From NCBI GenBank assembly GCA_963667675.1, contig OY763929.1:1116001-1180000 (forward strand): a stretch of 64,000 nt of DNA. The letters are read 5' to 3'. Shown here in pieces: positions 1 through 8,843 of the stretch. Made by a program: the position numbers and the translations under genes. The first letter of the stretch is position 1, and each line of letters starts with the position of its first letter. Source of the stretch: G963667675 sp963667675. GTDB lineage: Bacteria; Chloroflexota; Dehalococcoidia; Lucifugimonadales; UBA3495. Below the pieces are notes generated by a model that saw only the letters and a list, made by a program, of their open reading frames with translations, had not been told where the DNA came from and made no database searches.

Positions 1-102
1 TATCCTACTCCCCACAACACCGCGAAGAGGAAGAGCGGTTTCGTTTGTTCCTAACCCAAGCCAACGATTCGCTTGTACCTAGGTCCGCATAGGAGGACTG
101 CG

Positions 103-1086
103 GTGGAACGGAGACAAGTGGGAAATACAGGCGTCGACATATCCTCCGTGGGGCTGGGGGGCGATATGTTCGGGGGACGGCTGGACGAGCAAGAGGCATT
201 CCGCATCTTGGACTACGCTCTGGACAAGGGAATAACCTACCTGGACACGGCGGAATGGTACGGCGGAGGGACGTCGGAGCGAATCATAGGCAACTGGATG
301 CGCGAGAGAAAATGCCGAGACCGGGTCACTGTCCTCACTAAGTTCTTCCCGCCCAACGCAACCACTTGGGGGGACCGTGAATACATTCGCCAGGCGCTGG
401 ACGCCAGCCTCTCTCGCTTGCAGTCCGACTACGTCGACATCTACATGATGCACTTCCCGGACCCCAACGTGCCCATAGAAGAGACGCTTTCCACGTTGTC
501 AGAGGAGGTCGAAGCCGGGCGGGTGCGCGCCCCGGCGTGCAGCAATTTTACCGCCGACCAACTGCGGCAGGCCGCGGCAGCCAGCGCATCGGGCGGATAC
601 CAACCCTTCGCGGCCCACCAGCCGGAGTACAACCTGGTCATGCCCCCTTACGCCGAAGTCGACGAGCCCGACTACGTTTACCACCCCGTCGGGCTGTATG
701 AACTCGAAGACCGGATATTTCCCCTGTGCCAAAGGGAGAACATCGCCAGCACGATATACAGCCCCCTGGGCGGAGGATTCCTGACCGGTCAATATACGCG
801 GGGAGCCCCGCCGCCGGAAGGCAGCCGGGCCGTGGGCAACTCCACTTACACTAATCGCAGGTTCAGGGAGCGCAACTTCCAGATACTGGATAACCTGCAG
901 GTCAAGGCCGGTGAATTGGGCGCATCCGTCATCGGCTTGGCGATGGCCTGGGCCATGACACACCCCGCAGTGACTTCGACAATTACCGGAGCGCGGACCC
1001 TGGGGCACATCGACAATGCGGTGGAAGCCTCGGAGATGCGGCTTGAGCCTGACCTGCGGGCGGAGATGACCGCCTGGACCAGATAG
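103..1086 (+). CDS. Aldo/keto reductase
   Basis: Predicted cytoplasmic NADPH-dependent oxidoreductase of the aldo/keto reductase superfamily, about 327 residues, the usual length for the (beta/alpha)8 fold. The catalytic tetrad is visible: Asp48 and Tyr53 in the DTAEWYG motif, Lys80 in VLTK, His117 in YMMHFPD. The GTG at 103 is chosen because AGGAGG lies at 91-96, six bases upstream. An in-frame TTG at 73 has no such site. The substrate cannot be read from the sequence. It stands alone, followed about 180 bp later by an amidohydrolase on the same strand. Two other aldo/keto reductases occur in the window (12498 and 58519), but this one is the most divergent of the three. Family assignment is secure; the biological substrate is unknown. 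Confidence 0.92.
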   Translation: MERRQVGNTGVDISSVGLGGDMFGGRLDEQEAFRILDYALDKGITYLDTAEWYGGGTSERIIGNWMRERKCRDRVTVLTKFFPPNATTWGDREYIRQALDASLSRLQSDYVDIYMMHFPDPNVPIEETLSTLSEEVEAGRVRAPACSNFTADQLRQAAAASASGGYQPFAAHQPEYNLVMPPYAEVDEPDYVYHPVGLYELEDRIFPLCQRENIASTIYSPLGGGFLTGQYTRGAPPPEGSRAVGNSTYTNRRFRERNFQILDNLQVKAGELGASVIGLAMAWAMTHPAVTSTITGARTLGHIDNAVEASEMRLEPDLRAEMTAWTR

Positions 1087-1267
1087 AGCCGACTATTGCC
1101 GATTCAAGTCCCTTAACCTTGCCGCGCCGACTCGCGTGGAGTGGCCGAGCGCAAATTGTTGACAGGCAGCATCAGGTAAAGCAAAATTGGGGTTGCAGGC
1201 CTGAGGTCGGGTTGACGACTGGCTTGGCTAATGATGGCTACTTGTGCCCGTAATTGGGAGGTCAATC

Positions 1268-2404
1268 ATGTCAGACTATAAGGTGATATCGTCGGACAAC
1301 CACATCGTCGAGCCAGCAGACCTGTGGACCAGCAGGATGGAGTCAAAGTACGCGTGGCGCGCGCCTCACATTGAGAGTTTCGAAGACGGCGACGTGTGGA
1401 TGTGCGACGGGTACAAGGTGCTCGGCGCTTCCACCGGGGTCAACGTAGGGAACAGGTTCGTAGACCCGGACAACAAGACCTTCAGTGCCAGGCACGAGGA
1501 CGCTCGTCCAGGAGGTTGGATTCCCGAGGAGCACGTCAAGGACCTGGATACCGATGGAATGTACATGAGCATCGTCTATCCAACGGTCGGGTTCATGCTC
1601 TTCGGCATCCCGGACAGCGCCCTGTTGGACTCAATCTGCAGGACCTACAACGATTGGGTCGCTGAATTTTGCGGCGCGATCCCCAATCGGCTCAAGGGCA
1701 TCGCAATGCTCAACAATGACAACGTCAGCGTGGCGGTGAAGGAGTTGGAACGCTGCCACAAGATGGGCTACATTGGCGCAATGATCCCCGTCTATCCCAT
1801 CCCGGAGCAACTCTACGACAACGAGGCGTACGAACCCCTGTGGGCCGCCGCCCAGGACCTGGGGATGCCCCTTAGCCTGCACATTAACGGCAACCGTTTC
1901 TCATACTGGGACCCCGCCACCGCCAGAGCCGCCTTCGAATGCAACGCCGACTACTGGCCGCGGATGTCCCTTACCGATATCATCCTCAGCGGCGTGTTCG
2001 AGCGGTACCCCAAGCTCCAGGTGGGCTCGGTCGAACACGAACTGTCCTGGGCCCCCCACTTCCTGGACCGGATGGACTACACTTACACCGACCGGATGCC
2101 GCCGTCGGATGACGCCGACAAACCCCGCGAGCTGCACCACCGGGCCCGGTTCAAGGACGGCATCCTCCCCAGCGACTATTTCCGCAGCAACTGTTTCATG
2201 GGCTTCCAGGAAGACGCCCTGGGCATCCAGATGCGGCACATGATAGGCGTGGACACCCTACAGTGGGGGTCGGACTATCCCCACAGTGAGTCGACCTTCC
2301 CCAGGAGCCGGGAGATTCTCGACAACATACTGGCGGACTGCACCGAGGAAGAGAAGGCCAAAATCGTCGGGGGCAACGCCGCCAGGATTTACCACCTGGA
2401 CTAG
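1268..2404 (+). CDS. Amidohydrolase family 2 metal-dependent hydrolase
   Basis: A 378-residue TIM-barrel hydrolase of the amidohydrolase-2 family, which includes decarboxylases such as ACMSD-type enzymes. The N-terminal SSDNHIVEP segment takes the place of the usual DxHxxEP metal-binding strand, and GSDYPHSEST near the C-terminus carries the typical late catalytic Asp. A central LSLHING segment would supply the barrel His. The ATG at 1268 is preferred over an upstream GTG at 1244 because GGGAGG at 1257-1262 sits at proper distance. Such proteins are abundant in marine Chloroflexota and often act on aromatic or carboxylic catabolites (general knowledge). The substrate here is not predictable. 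The gene converges on the TPR gene, with a 36-bp gap. Confidence 0.88.
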   Translation: MSDYKVISSDNHIVEPADLWTSRMESKYAWRAPHIESFEDGDVWMCDGYKVLGASTGVNVGNRFVDPDNKTFSARHEDARPGGWIPEEHVKDLDTDGMYMSIVYPTVGFMLFGIPDSALLDSICRTYNDWVAEFCGAIPNRLKGIAMLNNDNVSVAVKELERCHKMGYIGAMIPVYPIPEQLYDNEAYEPLWAAAQDLGMPLSLHINGNRFSYWDPATARAAFECNADYWPRMSLTDIILSGVFERYPKLQVGSVEHELSWAPHFLDRMDYTYTDRMPPSDDADKPRELHHRARFKDGILPSDYFRSNCFMGFQEDALGIQMRHMIGVDTLQWGSDYPHSESTFPRSREILDNILADCTEEEKAKIVGGNAARIYHLD

Positions 2405-2440
2405 ACCTGAAACCGGGCGCTACCCGGGCATTCGCGATTT

Positions 2441-4546
2441 TCAGCAGGGAGCGCCGCCTGGGGAGGCGGGGCGCACCCGCAGTTCCCGCAGCGTGTCGTT
2501 GTCGAAGGGATTTCCGCCCGACCGCAGCGTTGTAATCCACCCCTGCCGGCTGGAATGATAATAGGCGCGGCAGGTCGGCTTTATTGACGCTTCCACCCAG
2601 TCGAGAAACACACGAAAGTCCTCTATGGCTTCGTCTGTCCTTCCCGCGACGCTGTGGACGAGCCCACGGCTGTCCCGCGCCGGTCCGGCGGGGTCATTTC
2701 TCAAGGCCAGATCGCAGTAAGGCAGGGCCGCCTCTGGCTGACGTTGTACTCCCAGTTGCCAGCACAGCGTGTTGTTGATCACGGGATTTCGGGGGTCCCG
2801 TTCCTGCGCGGCCTGCAGGTCGGCATTGGAGAGCGCCCAGTCCTCAGCCGCCGAATATACCAAAGCCCGGTTGTAGTATCCCAGAGCGGAGTCCGGTGAG
2901 AGCTCTATGGCACGGGTGTAGTCGGCTATGGCCTGTTCCTCATCCCCGTCGTCCCCTCTTTGCAACAGGGCGTTGCCCCGGTTGACCCAAGCCGTAGCCA
3001 AGTTGGGATCGATGCCGATAGCGCGTTCCAGATCGTCCAGCGCCAACTCGAGGTCACCGTCGTAACCCCGTTCCAGGTACACCGCCGACCGGTTGACGAA
3101 TACCCCGGCCCCGTCAGAGCCGGCTTCAATCGCCCAGTCCAAGTCTCGCAGCGCCCGGTCCAGGTCTCCGGGTTGGCGTCGCTCCATGTAAGCCACGGCC
3201 CGGTTGAAGTACGGAGTGGACAGGTGGGGGGCTAGTTCCGAGGCCCTGGTCAGGTCGGCGATAGCCAGGTCCTCATCCCCCGGTCTGCCGCGTTCCAGGT
3301 AAGCCAGGCCCCGGCTGTTGTAGGTATCTGCGGACCGCGGTTGCACCGACAGCACCTGGGTGAAGCGCCAGATGGCCTCGTCCAAGTCTGCGTACTCCCC
3401 GCCAAGGTAGGCGTGCCCCAGGCGGTATCGCAGGTTGGCCAGCGCAGCCGGGTCAGAAGGCGGCTGCTCCAGAGCCTGGATCAGCACAGCCTTGGCCAAG
3501 TCATACTCGTCCTGCTCCAGGTACAGCTGGCTCAGGGTCAGCAGAGCCACGGAACGCACTTCCTCCGTCAGGTCGATGTTGATGGCAGTAGGCAACTCGG
3601 ACGGGGACGAGGCGATATCCACGACCTGCGGGCCGAATGATTCGCTCTCAGTGCCAGTGGAAGTCAAATTCGCCAGCACCCTTCCGCTGTCGTACTCCCC
3701 CCAGATAACGATGGCCGCTCCGGAACGTTCGGCCGCTGACGATGCTGCCTGGCGCCCCGACAACTCCTCAGGCCATTCCGCGGTCCTGATGCCTGAAAGT
3801 CCGGCGGCGGCGACTTCCTGATCGATGCTGGCCTTTAGCCTCCCGCGGACATTGAACCCTTGTTGCCCCGCCGTATAGTTGGCGAAGGGCGCTACAACTA
3901 TCAGGGACTCACCCTCTTCAGCTACCGGATAGTCCGGCCCGGCGGAAGACTTCAGGGACTTGCCCTCTTCGGCTACCGGAGCGTCCGGCCCGGCGGAAGA
4001 GTTCAGGGACTCGCCCTCTTCGACTACCGGAGCGTCCGGCCCGGCGGAAGAGTTCAGGGACTCGCCCTCTTCGACTACCGGAGCGTCCGGCCCGGCGGAA
4101 GAGTTCAGGGACTCGCCCTCTTCGACTACCGGAGCGTCCGGATCGGCGGGAGGGATCAGTGATTCCCACGTTACTGCCAGGATAACTACAGCCGCGATTG
4201 CCACCGAGACAACACCGATCAGCACGCTCCGGCGCCTCCACACAGGAGTTGAGGTTGAGGCCGACGCGGCCTGGGGTGCAGCAGGGGGGCCAGGGGAAAG
4301 AGTCGGGGGAGAAGGGGTCTCAGGCTCGAATTCGCCTGCCAGCAGCAACTCGTCCCGTTCTTCGGGGGTTAGCCTAAGAAGTTCTGCGCAACGAAGCACG
4401 TCCTCCCGGTAGCGGGGCTTTGCGGTAACTCCCTCCTTCCAGCGAATCAGAGTCAGGCGGCTGACGCCAACTCGCCGGGCGAGGTCGGAATCACCAATTC
4501 CGGAACGGTCGATGTGGGAGGTGAGAAGTTCGCCAAAGGTTGGCAA
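2441..4546 (-). CDS. Membrane-anchored HTH-TPR protein with a 17-residue tandem repeat
   Basis: About 701 residues in four parts. An N-terminal XRE-like helix-turn-helix (DLARRVGVSRLTLIRW) is predicted to be cytoplasmic. One transmembrane helix follows near residues 108-131. Then comes a low-complexity linker of about five 17-residue acidic units (EEGESLNSSAGPDAP type). The exported part has an alpha/beta domain (VVAPFANYTAGQ...) and at least seven tetratricopeptide repeats with xRGxAYLERG and NRGNALL signatures. The TTG at 4546 is chosen because GGAG lies nine bases upstream and it gives a normal HTH N-terminus; the frame stays open to another TTG at 4600. It is divergent from the vWA lipoprotein gene at 4661 with a 114-bp shared promoter region. 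A transmembrane transcription regulator or sensor of envelope state is inferred, not shown. Confidence 0.85.
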   Translation of the reverse strand: MPTFGELLTSHIDRSGIGDSDLARRVGVSRLTLIRWKEGVTAKPRYREDVLRCAELLRLTPEERDELLLAGEFEPETPSPPTLSPGPPAAPQAASASTSTPVWRRRSVLIGVVSVAIAAVVILAVTWESLIPPADPDAPVVEEGESLNSSAGPDAPVVEEGESLNSSAGPDAPVVEEGESLNSSAGPDAPVAEEGKSLKSSAGPDYPVAEEGESLIVVAPFANYTAGQQGFNVRGRLKASIDQEVAAAGLSGIRTAEWPEELSGRQAASSAAERSGAAIVIWGEYDSGRVLANLTSTGTESESFGPQVVDIASSPSELPTAINIDLTEEVRSVALLTLSQLYLEQDEYDLAKAVLIQALEQPPSDPAALANLRYRLGHAYLGGEYADLDEAIWRFTQVLSVQPRSADTYNSRGLAYLERGRPGDEDLAIADLTRASELAPHLSTPYFNRAVAYMERRQPGDLDRALRDLDWAIEAGSDGAGVFVNRSAVYLERGYDGDLELALDDLERAIGIDPNLATAWVNRGNALLQRGDDGDEEQAIADYTRAIELSPDSALGYYNRALVYSAAEDWALSNADLQAAQERDPRNPVINNTLCWQLGVQRQPEAALPYCDLALRNDPAGPARDSRGLVHSVAGRTDEAIEDFRVFLDWVEASIKPTCRAYYHSSRQGWITTLRSGGNPFDNDTLRELRVRPASPGGAPC
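3901..4155. repeat. 51-bp in-frame coding minisatellite, about five units
   Basis: Units of exactly 51 bp begin at 3901, 3952, 4003, 4054 and 4105. The third and fourth are almost identical; the outer ones are diverged and the last is degenerate. The period is a multiple of three, so the HTH-TPR protein stays in frame whatever the copy number. Each unit encodes 17 residues of an acidic, Ser/Gly/Pro-containing periplasm-side linker just after the membrane helix. No unique spacers separate the units, so this is not a CRISPR array. Confidence 0.93.
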
Positions 4547-4660
4547 GAGATACAACTCCGCTACACAATACAGGCTAAATGTTACACATCTGTCGTTCAA
4601 TGTACAGCCCGCGACAAGGGAGAATATCCGCAGCCAAATTCAATTTGTAGAGGTCGTCAG

Positions 4661-6361
4661 ATGCGCTCCATCCTGTTAAAAGCAATCGCACCCCTGGCAA
4701 TGGTCCTGTTGCTGGCCGTCATGGCCTGCGGCGGCGACGCCGGCGACTATTTCGAGGCTACGGGATCCCCCACCGCGGAGCCAGAGGCCATAGGAGCCCC
4801 CACCGCCGAACCGGAGCCTACGGGAGTCCCAGAGTCCACGGCAGTTCCCGAAGCCCCTGTTACTGCGGAGCCTCCCATGGAGGCGCCTACGCCGGTTGAG
4901 GAGCCTGTCATGGTAGCCTTAGAGCCCGCACAGGCCGAGGGCTTCAACACCATCGGCGGCTCCGCAACCGTCAACGATGCGGCCTACGACCTCACCTTTT
5001 TCCAGCACTACGGCGTTAACCCCTTCATCGACACGGAGGACGACCAGTTCTCCACATTCGCCATAGACGTGGATACTGCCTCCTACACTATTGCCCGGAG
5101 GTTCCTCGACGACGGATTCCTGCCCGACAAGAACTCGGTACGGGTGGAGGAGTTCGTCAACTACTTTGATCAAGGCTACCAGGCTCCCGATGGTGACTCC
5201 TTCGCGATTCACATCGACGGCTCTCCCTCCCCCTTTGGCGGCAGTAACCACTGGCTGGTACGCGTCGGTCTACAGGGCAAGGAGCTTTCAGAGGAGCAGC
5301 GGCAGGACGCTACCCTGATATTCACCATCGACGTTTCCGGCTCCATGGCCCGCGAGGACAGGCTGGGTCTTGTGAAGCGGTCCCTCCGGCTCCTGGTAGA
5401 CGAACTCCGTTCAGACGATAAGGTTGCCATCGTAATCTACGGCGACCGCGGCTCCGTGCTCCTCGAACCCACCACCGGTCGTGAAAAGGGGAAGATTTTA
5501 CAAGCCATTGACTCCCTTGAACCCGGCGGCTCTACCTACGTCGAAGATGGCCTGAAAGTCGCTTACAGGGTGGCGGTGGGCGAGGTCGATCCCAACCGGA
5601 CCACCCGGGTTATTGTTCTCTCGGACGGCGTTGGCAACGTGGGCAACACCGGCGCCGAAACGATACTGCGACAAGTCCAGGAGCACGTCGACCAAGGCGT
5701 CACCCTGACTACCGTCGGCTTTGGCATGGGCAATTTCAACGACATCCTGATGGAACAATTGGCCAACGACGGCGACGGCGCTTACTACTACGTAGACACC
5801 CTGTCGGAAGCCCGGCGCATATTCGTGGACGATCTTACCGGGACCCTCCAATTCATTGCCAAAGACGCCAAGGTGCAGGTCGAATTCAACCCCGAAACCG
5901 TCAGCCGCTATCGCCTGCTGGGCTACGAGAACCGTGACGTGGCCGATGAGGACTTCCGCAATGACGCGGTGGACGCGGGCGAGATTGGGGCCGGACACAG
6001 CGTGACTGCCCTCTACGAGTTGAAGCTCCGCGAGGGTGCGGAAGGCATTCTGGGGACCGTCTACATGCGGTACGAGGACGTCGGACTTAACGAGGTGGTC
6101 GAGATCAACCGGGAGTTCCACCGCGTCGACCTGGCCGAGTCCTTCGAAGAAGCCTCTTCACGGTTCCAGTTCTCTGCTGTAGTGGCAGAGTTTGCCGAGG
6201 TTCTAAGGGGAAGTTACTGGGCCCGGGAGGGCAGCCTGCAAGCAGTGGCAGACGAGGCCCGGCGGGTGCAGCAACTCCTTCCGGAATCAGCAGACGTCTC
6301 TGAATTCGCCAGCCTTGCGGCCCAGGCAGCGAGGCTGGCAGGTGACGCCGACGGCAACTGA
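4661..6361 (+). CDS. von Willebrand factor A domain lipoprotein (YfbK-like)
   Basis: A 566-residue exported lipoprotein. The signal peptide ends in a lipobox at LAVMAC, followed by a Pro/Thr/Glu-rich low-complexity linker. Next are the YfbK-type N-terminal domain (TFAIDVDTASY...VRVEEFVNYF), a vWA domain with an intact MIDAS metal site (DVSGSM, Asp224) and a second acidic loop (LSDGVGNVG), and the C-terminal DUF3520-like domain (GYENRDVADEDF). The ATG at 4661 is the start that yields the signal peptide; upstream in-frame codons lie in the divergent promoter region. vWA domains mediate metal-dependent protein binding. A paralogue, interrupted by a stop codon, lies at 7040. The ligand is unknown. 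Confidence 0.92.
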   Translation: MRSILLKAIAPLAMVLLLAVMACGGDAGDYFEATGSPTAEPEAIGAPTAEPEPTGVPESTAVPEAPVTAEPPMEAPTPVEEPVMVALEPAQAEGFNTIGGSATVNDAAYDLTFFQHYGVNPFIDTEDDQFSTFAIDVDTASYTIARRFLDDGFLPDKNSVRVEEFVNYFDQGYQAPDGDSFAIHIDGSPSPFGGSNHWLVRVGLQGKELSEEQRQDATLIFTIDVSGSMAREDRLGLVKRSLRLLVDELRSDDKVAIVIYGDRGSVLLEPTTGREKGKILQAIDSLEPGGSTYVEDGLKVAYRVAVGEVDPNRTTRVIVLSDGVGNVGNTGAETILRQVQEHVDQGVTLTTVGFGMGNFNDILMEQLANDGDGAYYYVDTLSEARRIFVDDLTGTLQFIAKDAKVQVEFNPETVSRYRLLGYENRDVADEDFRNDAVDAGEIGAGHSVTALYELKLREGAEGILGTVYMRYEDVGLNEVVEINREFHRVDLAESFEEASSRFQFSAVVAEFAEVLRGSYWAREGSLQAVADEARRVQQLLPESADVSEFASLAAQAARLAGDADGN

Positions 6362-6396
6362 CCGCCTGGAGCGCCGTTTGGGGAAGGTAGGTGAAT

Positions 6397-6879
6397 ATGT
6401 TGTTTCAATTCTGGATTGCACCTGCGGTCTTTCTGTTGCTCTCGTCTTGCGTCAACATAGACATTTCTTTTTCCGGGAACGGAGACGAAACGCCGGTGGT
6501 CCGAATAAACGATGGCAGGTTCGAGGTCGAGGTTGCAGATACGCCCAGGCTCCGGGAAAGGGGATTGAGAGGACGGCCGTACCTGCCGGAGCGCGAGGGC
6601 ATGCTGTACGTCCCGGACGGGCCGGTGGCCGGCCCCTTCTGGACGAAGGGAATGCTGTTTCCGCTTGACTTCATTTGGATCGATCGTGGCTGCCGTGTAG
6701 TGGACCTAGCCACATACATAGATCCACCCAGGCGAGGTACGCCGGACAACGACATACCCAGATACCGGTCGTATCCGAGAGCGGCTTACACGCTTGAGGT
6801 CAACGCCGGGGAAGTAGACCGATTTCGTATCAGGGTTGTGGACAAAGTGAGGTTCGAAAATATCGACGTTCGATGCTGA
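6397..6879 (+). CDS. DUF192 family lipoprotein
   Basis: A 160-residue protein with an N-terminal hydrophobic segment ending in LLSSC, which suggests a lipoprotein. The DUF192 signatures follow: RERGLRGR, EGMLYVPD, FWTKGMLFPLDFIWID and the VVDLATYIDPP strand. The family function is unknown; members are small exported beta proteins. The ATG at 6397 is preferred because GGAAGG at 6382-6387 gives good spacing; a GTG at 6391 is also in frame. It starts 35 bp after the vWA lipoprotein gene, on the same strand and probably in one transcript, which places it in the same envelope-associated group. Confidence 0.88.
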   Translation: MLFQFWIAPAVFLLLSSCVNIDISFSGNGDETPVVRINDGRFEVEVADTPRLRERGLRGRPYLPEREGMLYVPDGPVAGPFWTKGMLFPLDFIWIDRGCRVVDLATYIDPPRRGTPDNDIPRYRSYPRAAYTLEVNAGEVDRFRIRVVDKVRFENIDVRC

Positions 6880-6957
6880 TGGCTGCGGGCGGACGCGCCC
6901 ATGAAACGCATCTAGGGCTAAACCCCGGCTGCGGGATGCCATCGGTACAGGACTTCA

Positions 6958-6971
6958 GGATTGATCAATCC
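6958..6971. promoter_or_regulatory. Perfect 14-bp palindrome upstream of the second vWA gene
   Basis: GGATTGATCAATCC is an exact palindrome without a spacer, 68 bp before the ATG of the interrupted vWA gene, in the only sizeable gap (160 bp) between it and the DUF192 gene. A dimeric regulator could bind here. No -35/-10 pair could be assigned with confidence, so the regulatory role is only suggested. Confidence 0.3.
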
Positions 6972-7039
6972 GTCCAATCAGCGCCCAGGGAAATGGACTG
7001 GGTAGTAGGGGCAACCATTCAGACTAAGGAGATTTGGAG

Positions 7040-8773
7040 ATGAAAAAGATTCTAGCATTGGTCTTGTTTGGGACCATAGTTTCACTGGCAATTGTTGGAT
7101 GCGGTGGAGCAGTTGAACCTACCTCGGCGCCAGCGGCCGAGCCCGATAGGACTAGTAGGCTAGCCACGACCGCGCCGGAGCCTGAACCGACGGACGCGGC
7201 GGTGTATGATGCTGCGCCAGAGCCCGAACCGACTGCCGAGGCAGTGTATGACGCTGCGCCGGAACCGGCGTCCGCCGCTACCCGGCGGCCTGAGAGCGTT
7301 CCCCAGGCGACGTCGGCTCCTCAAGTACAGGCGGCTGCCCCCAGCAGCACGAATTTCCAGGACTACGCAAGGCAACGGTTCGTCTCGGCGTCAGTTGATA
7401 ATGTGTCCACCTTCAGCCTGGACACGGACCGCACCTCTTATTTCCTGGCCTTGAATTGGGCCCAGTCAGGGTATGAGGTGAACCCCGACTCAGTCAGGGC
7501 CTAGGAATGGATCAACGCCTTCGATTATGGATATGAGCAACCCAGACGCGACGACAGCTTTACCATCACCAGCGACGTCATCACCCATCCCCTGTACCAG
7601 GGATGGCATTTGGCCCGCATCGCAGTCCAAGCTCCCGAACCTGACTACGACGCCACTCCTGTGAACGTCACGCTGGTGTTGGACGCCTCAGGCTCAATGG
7701 TGGAAGGGAACCGGATAGACATTGCCAGGCAGGCGGCTGACAGCATAAGGCGCAGCCTTAGAGACCACGACCGTATCGCCGTAGTCCATTTCAGTCGAGA
7801 CGTTCTCCACAATTTAACCGTAGAGCATAGGCGGGCGGACGACGATGAAGTGAGCCGTTCCATCTCCGCCCTCCAGCCCAGGGGCAGCACCAACGTGCAG
7901 GCCGGACTGGACGAGGGAGTATGGCTGGCTGACCGGGCCAGGCGTCAGAACCCCGACTCATACAACTACGTCATCCTGATGTCGGACGGCGTTGCCAACG
8001 TGGACGCCACTGACCCATTCGCCATCCTGGAAAGCGCGGCCGACTACGACAGCAGCAATCCTTTGCGCCTTATCACCATCGGCGTGGGTATCGAGAACTT
8101 CAACGATGAACTCCTCGAACAGTTGGCCCAGCATGGAAACGGCTGGTACCGTTACCTCTCGGACGTCGACCAAGCGAGGGCCACCTTCAGCCGGGAGAAT
8201 TGGCTGGCCTTGTCCATACCGTTCGCCGACCAGACCCGCGCCCAGGTGACCTGGGACCCCGATGTGGTGGATACGTGGCGCATTGTGGGCTATGAGAACC
8301 GCGTCACCTCCGCCCAATCGTTCACGGAGGCCCGGAAAGAGTTCGCGGAAATCCCAGCCGGGGCAGCAACCACGGTCTTTTACGAGTTGGCTTTGAAAGA
8401 CCCTTGGTACACGGGGCCACTCACCCTCGGCGACGTGGAGGTGCGCTGGGTAACACCCGGCTCAGGCGATTCCAACCGTCAACATGCCGAAATCGACACC
8501 GAGGACAACATGGAGTTTGGTTGGTTTGACGACGATGCGTTGTTGCGGCTGGGGGCGGTGGTGGCGCTGGCTGCGGACCGGTACAGCAGCTTGCCCTTCG
8601 CCGATGCCTCCGACCAGTCCGTGCACCAGGAACTGGTCGACTTGGTGGAGCATGCCAGGTCCTTGCAAAGCCGGCTGGGGAACTTGGGGGCCTACCGTGA
8701 CGTGGCTTTCCTGTTGGAGCACATTACACGTAATTCGCGGGAGGCATTGGAACCCTCGGGCTACAGCAGATAA
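7040..8773 (+). pseudogene. vWA domain lipoprotein interrupted by an in-frame amber codon
   Basis: Reading straight through gives a 577-residue paralogue of the protein encoded at 4661. It has a lipoprotein signal (AIVGCGG), a Glu-Pro-rich linker, the YfbK N-terminal domain (STFSLDTDRTSYF), a vWA domain with an intact MIDAS (DASGSM, Asp215) and a DUF3520-like end (GYENRVTSAQSF). One TAG at 7502-7504 (codon 155) breaks it between NPDSVRA and EWINAFDYGY. The intact sister has a Glu codon there, so a single G-to-T change of GAG explains it. The frame is otherwise unbroken on both sides, and the downstream part lacks a signal peptide if translated separately. It could be a recent nonsense mutation, a sequencing error or read-through. 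The start ATG has GGAG upstream. Confidence 0.85.
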
Positions 8774-8843
8774 CCCGCAGTAGGGATGCGCTGAGGGTTA
8801 TCTGCCCATTCTTTTGCCCAGGTCCGCCGACGGCTTTCGGGGC

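Noticed and set aside
3901..4155. Possible CRISPR array (regular 51-bp repeats)
   Set aside because: Units abut without unique spacers, the period is a multiple of three and the whole stretch is in frame within the HTH-TPR gene.
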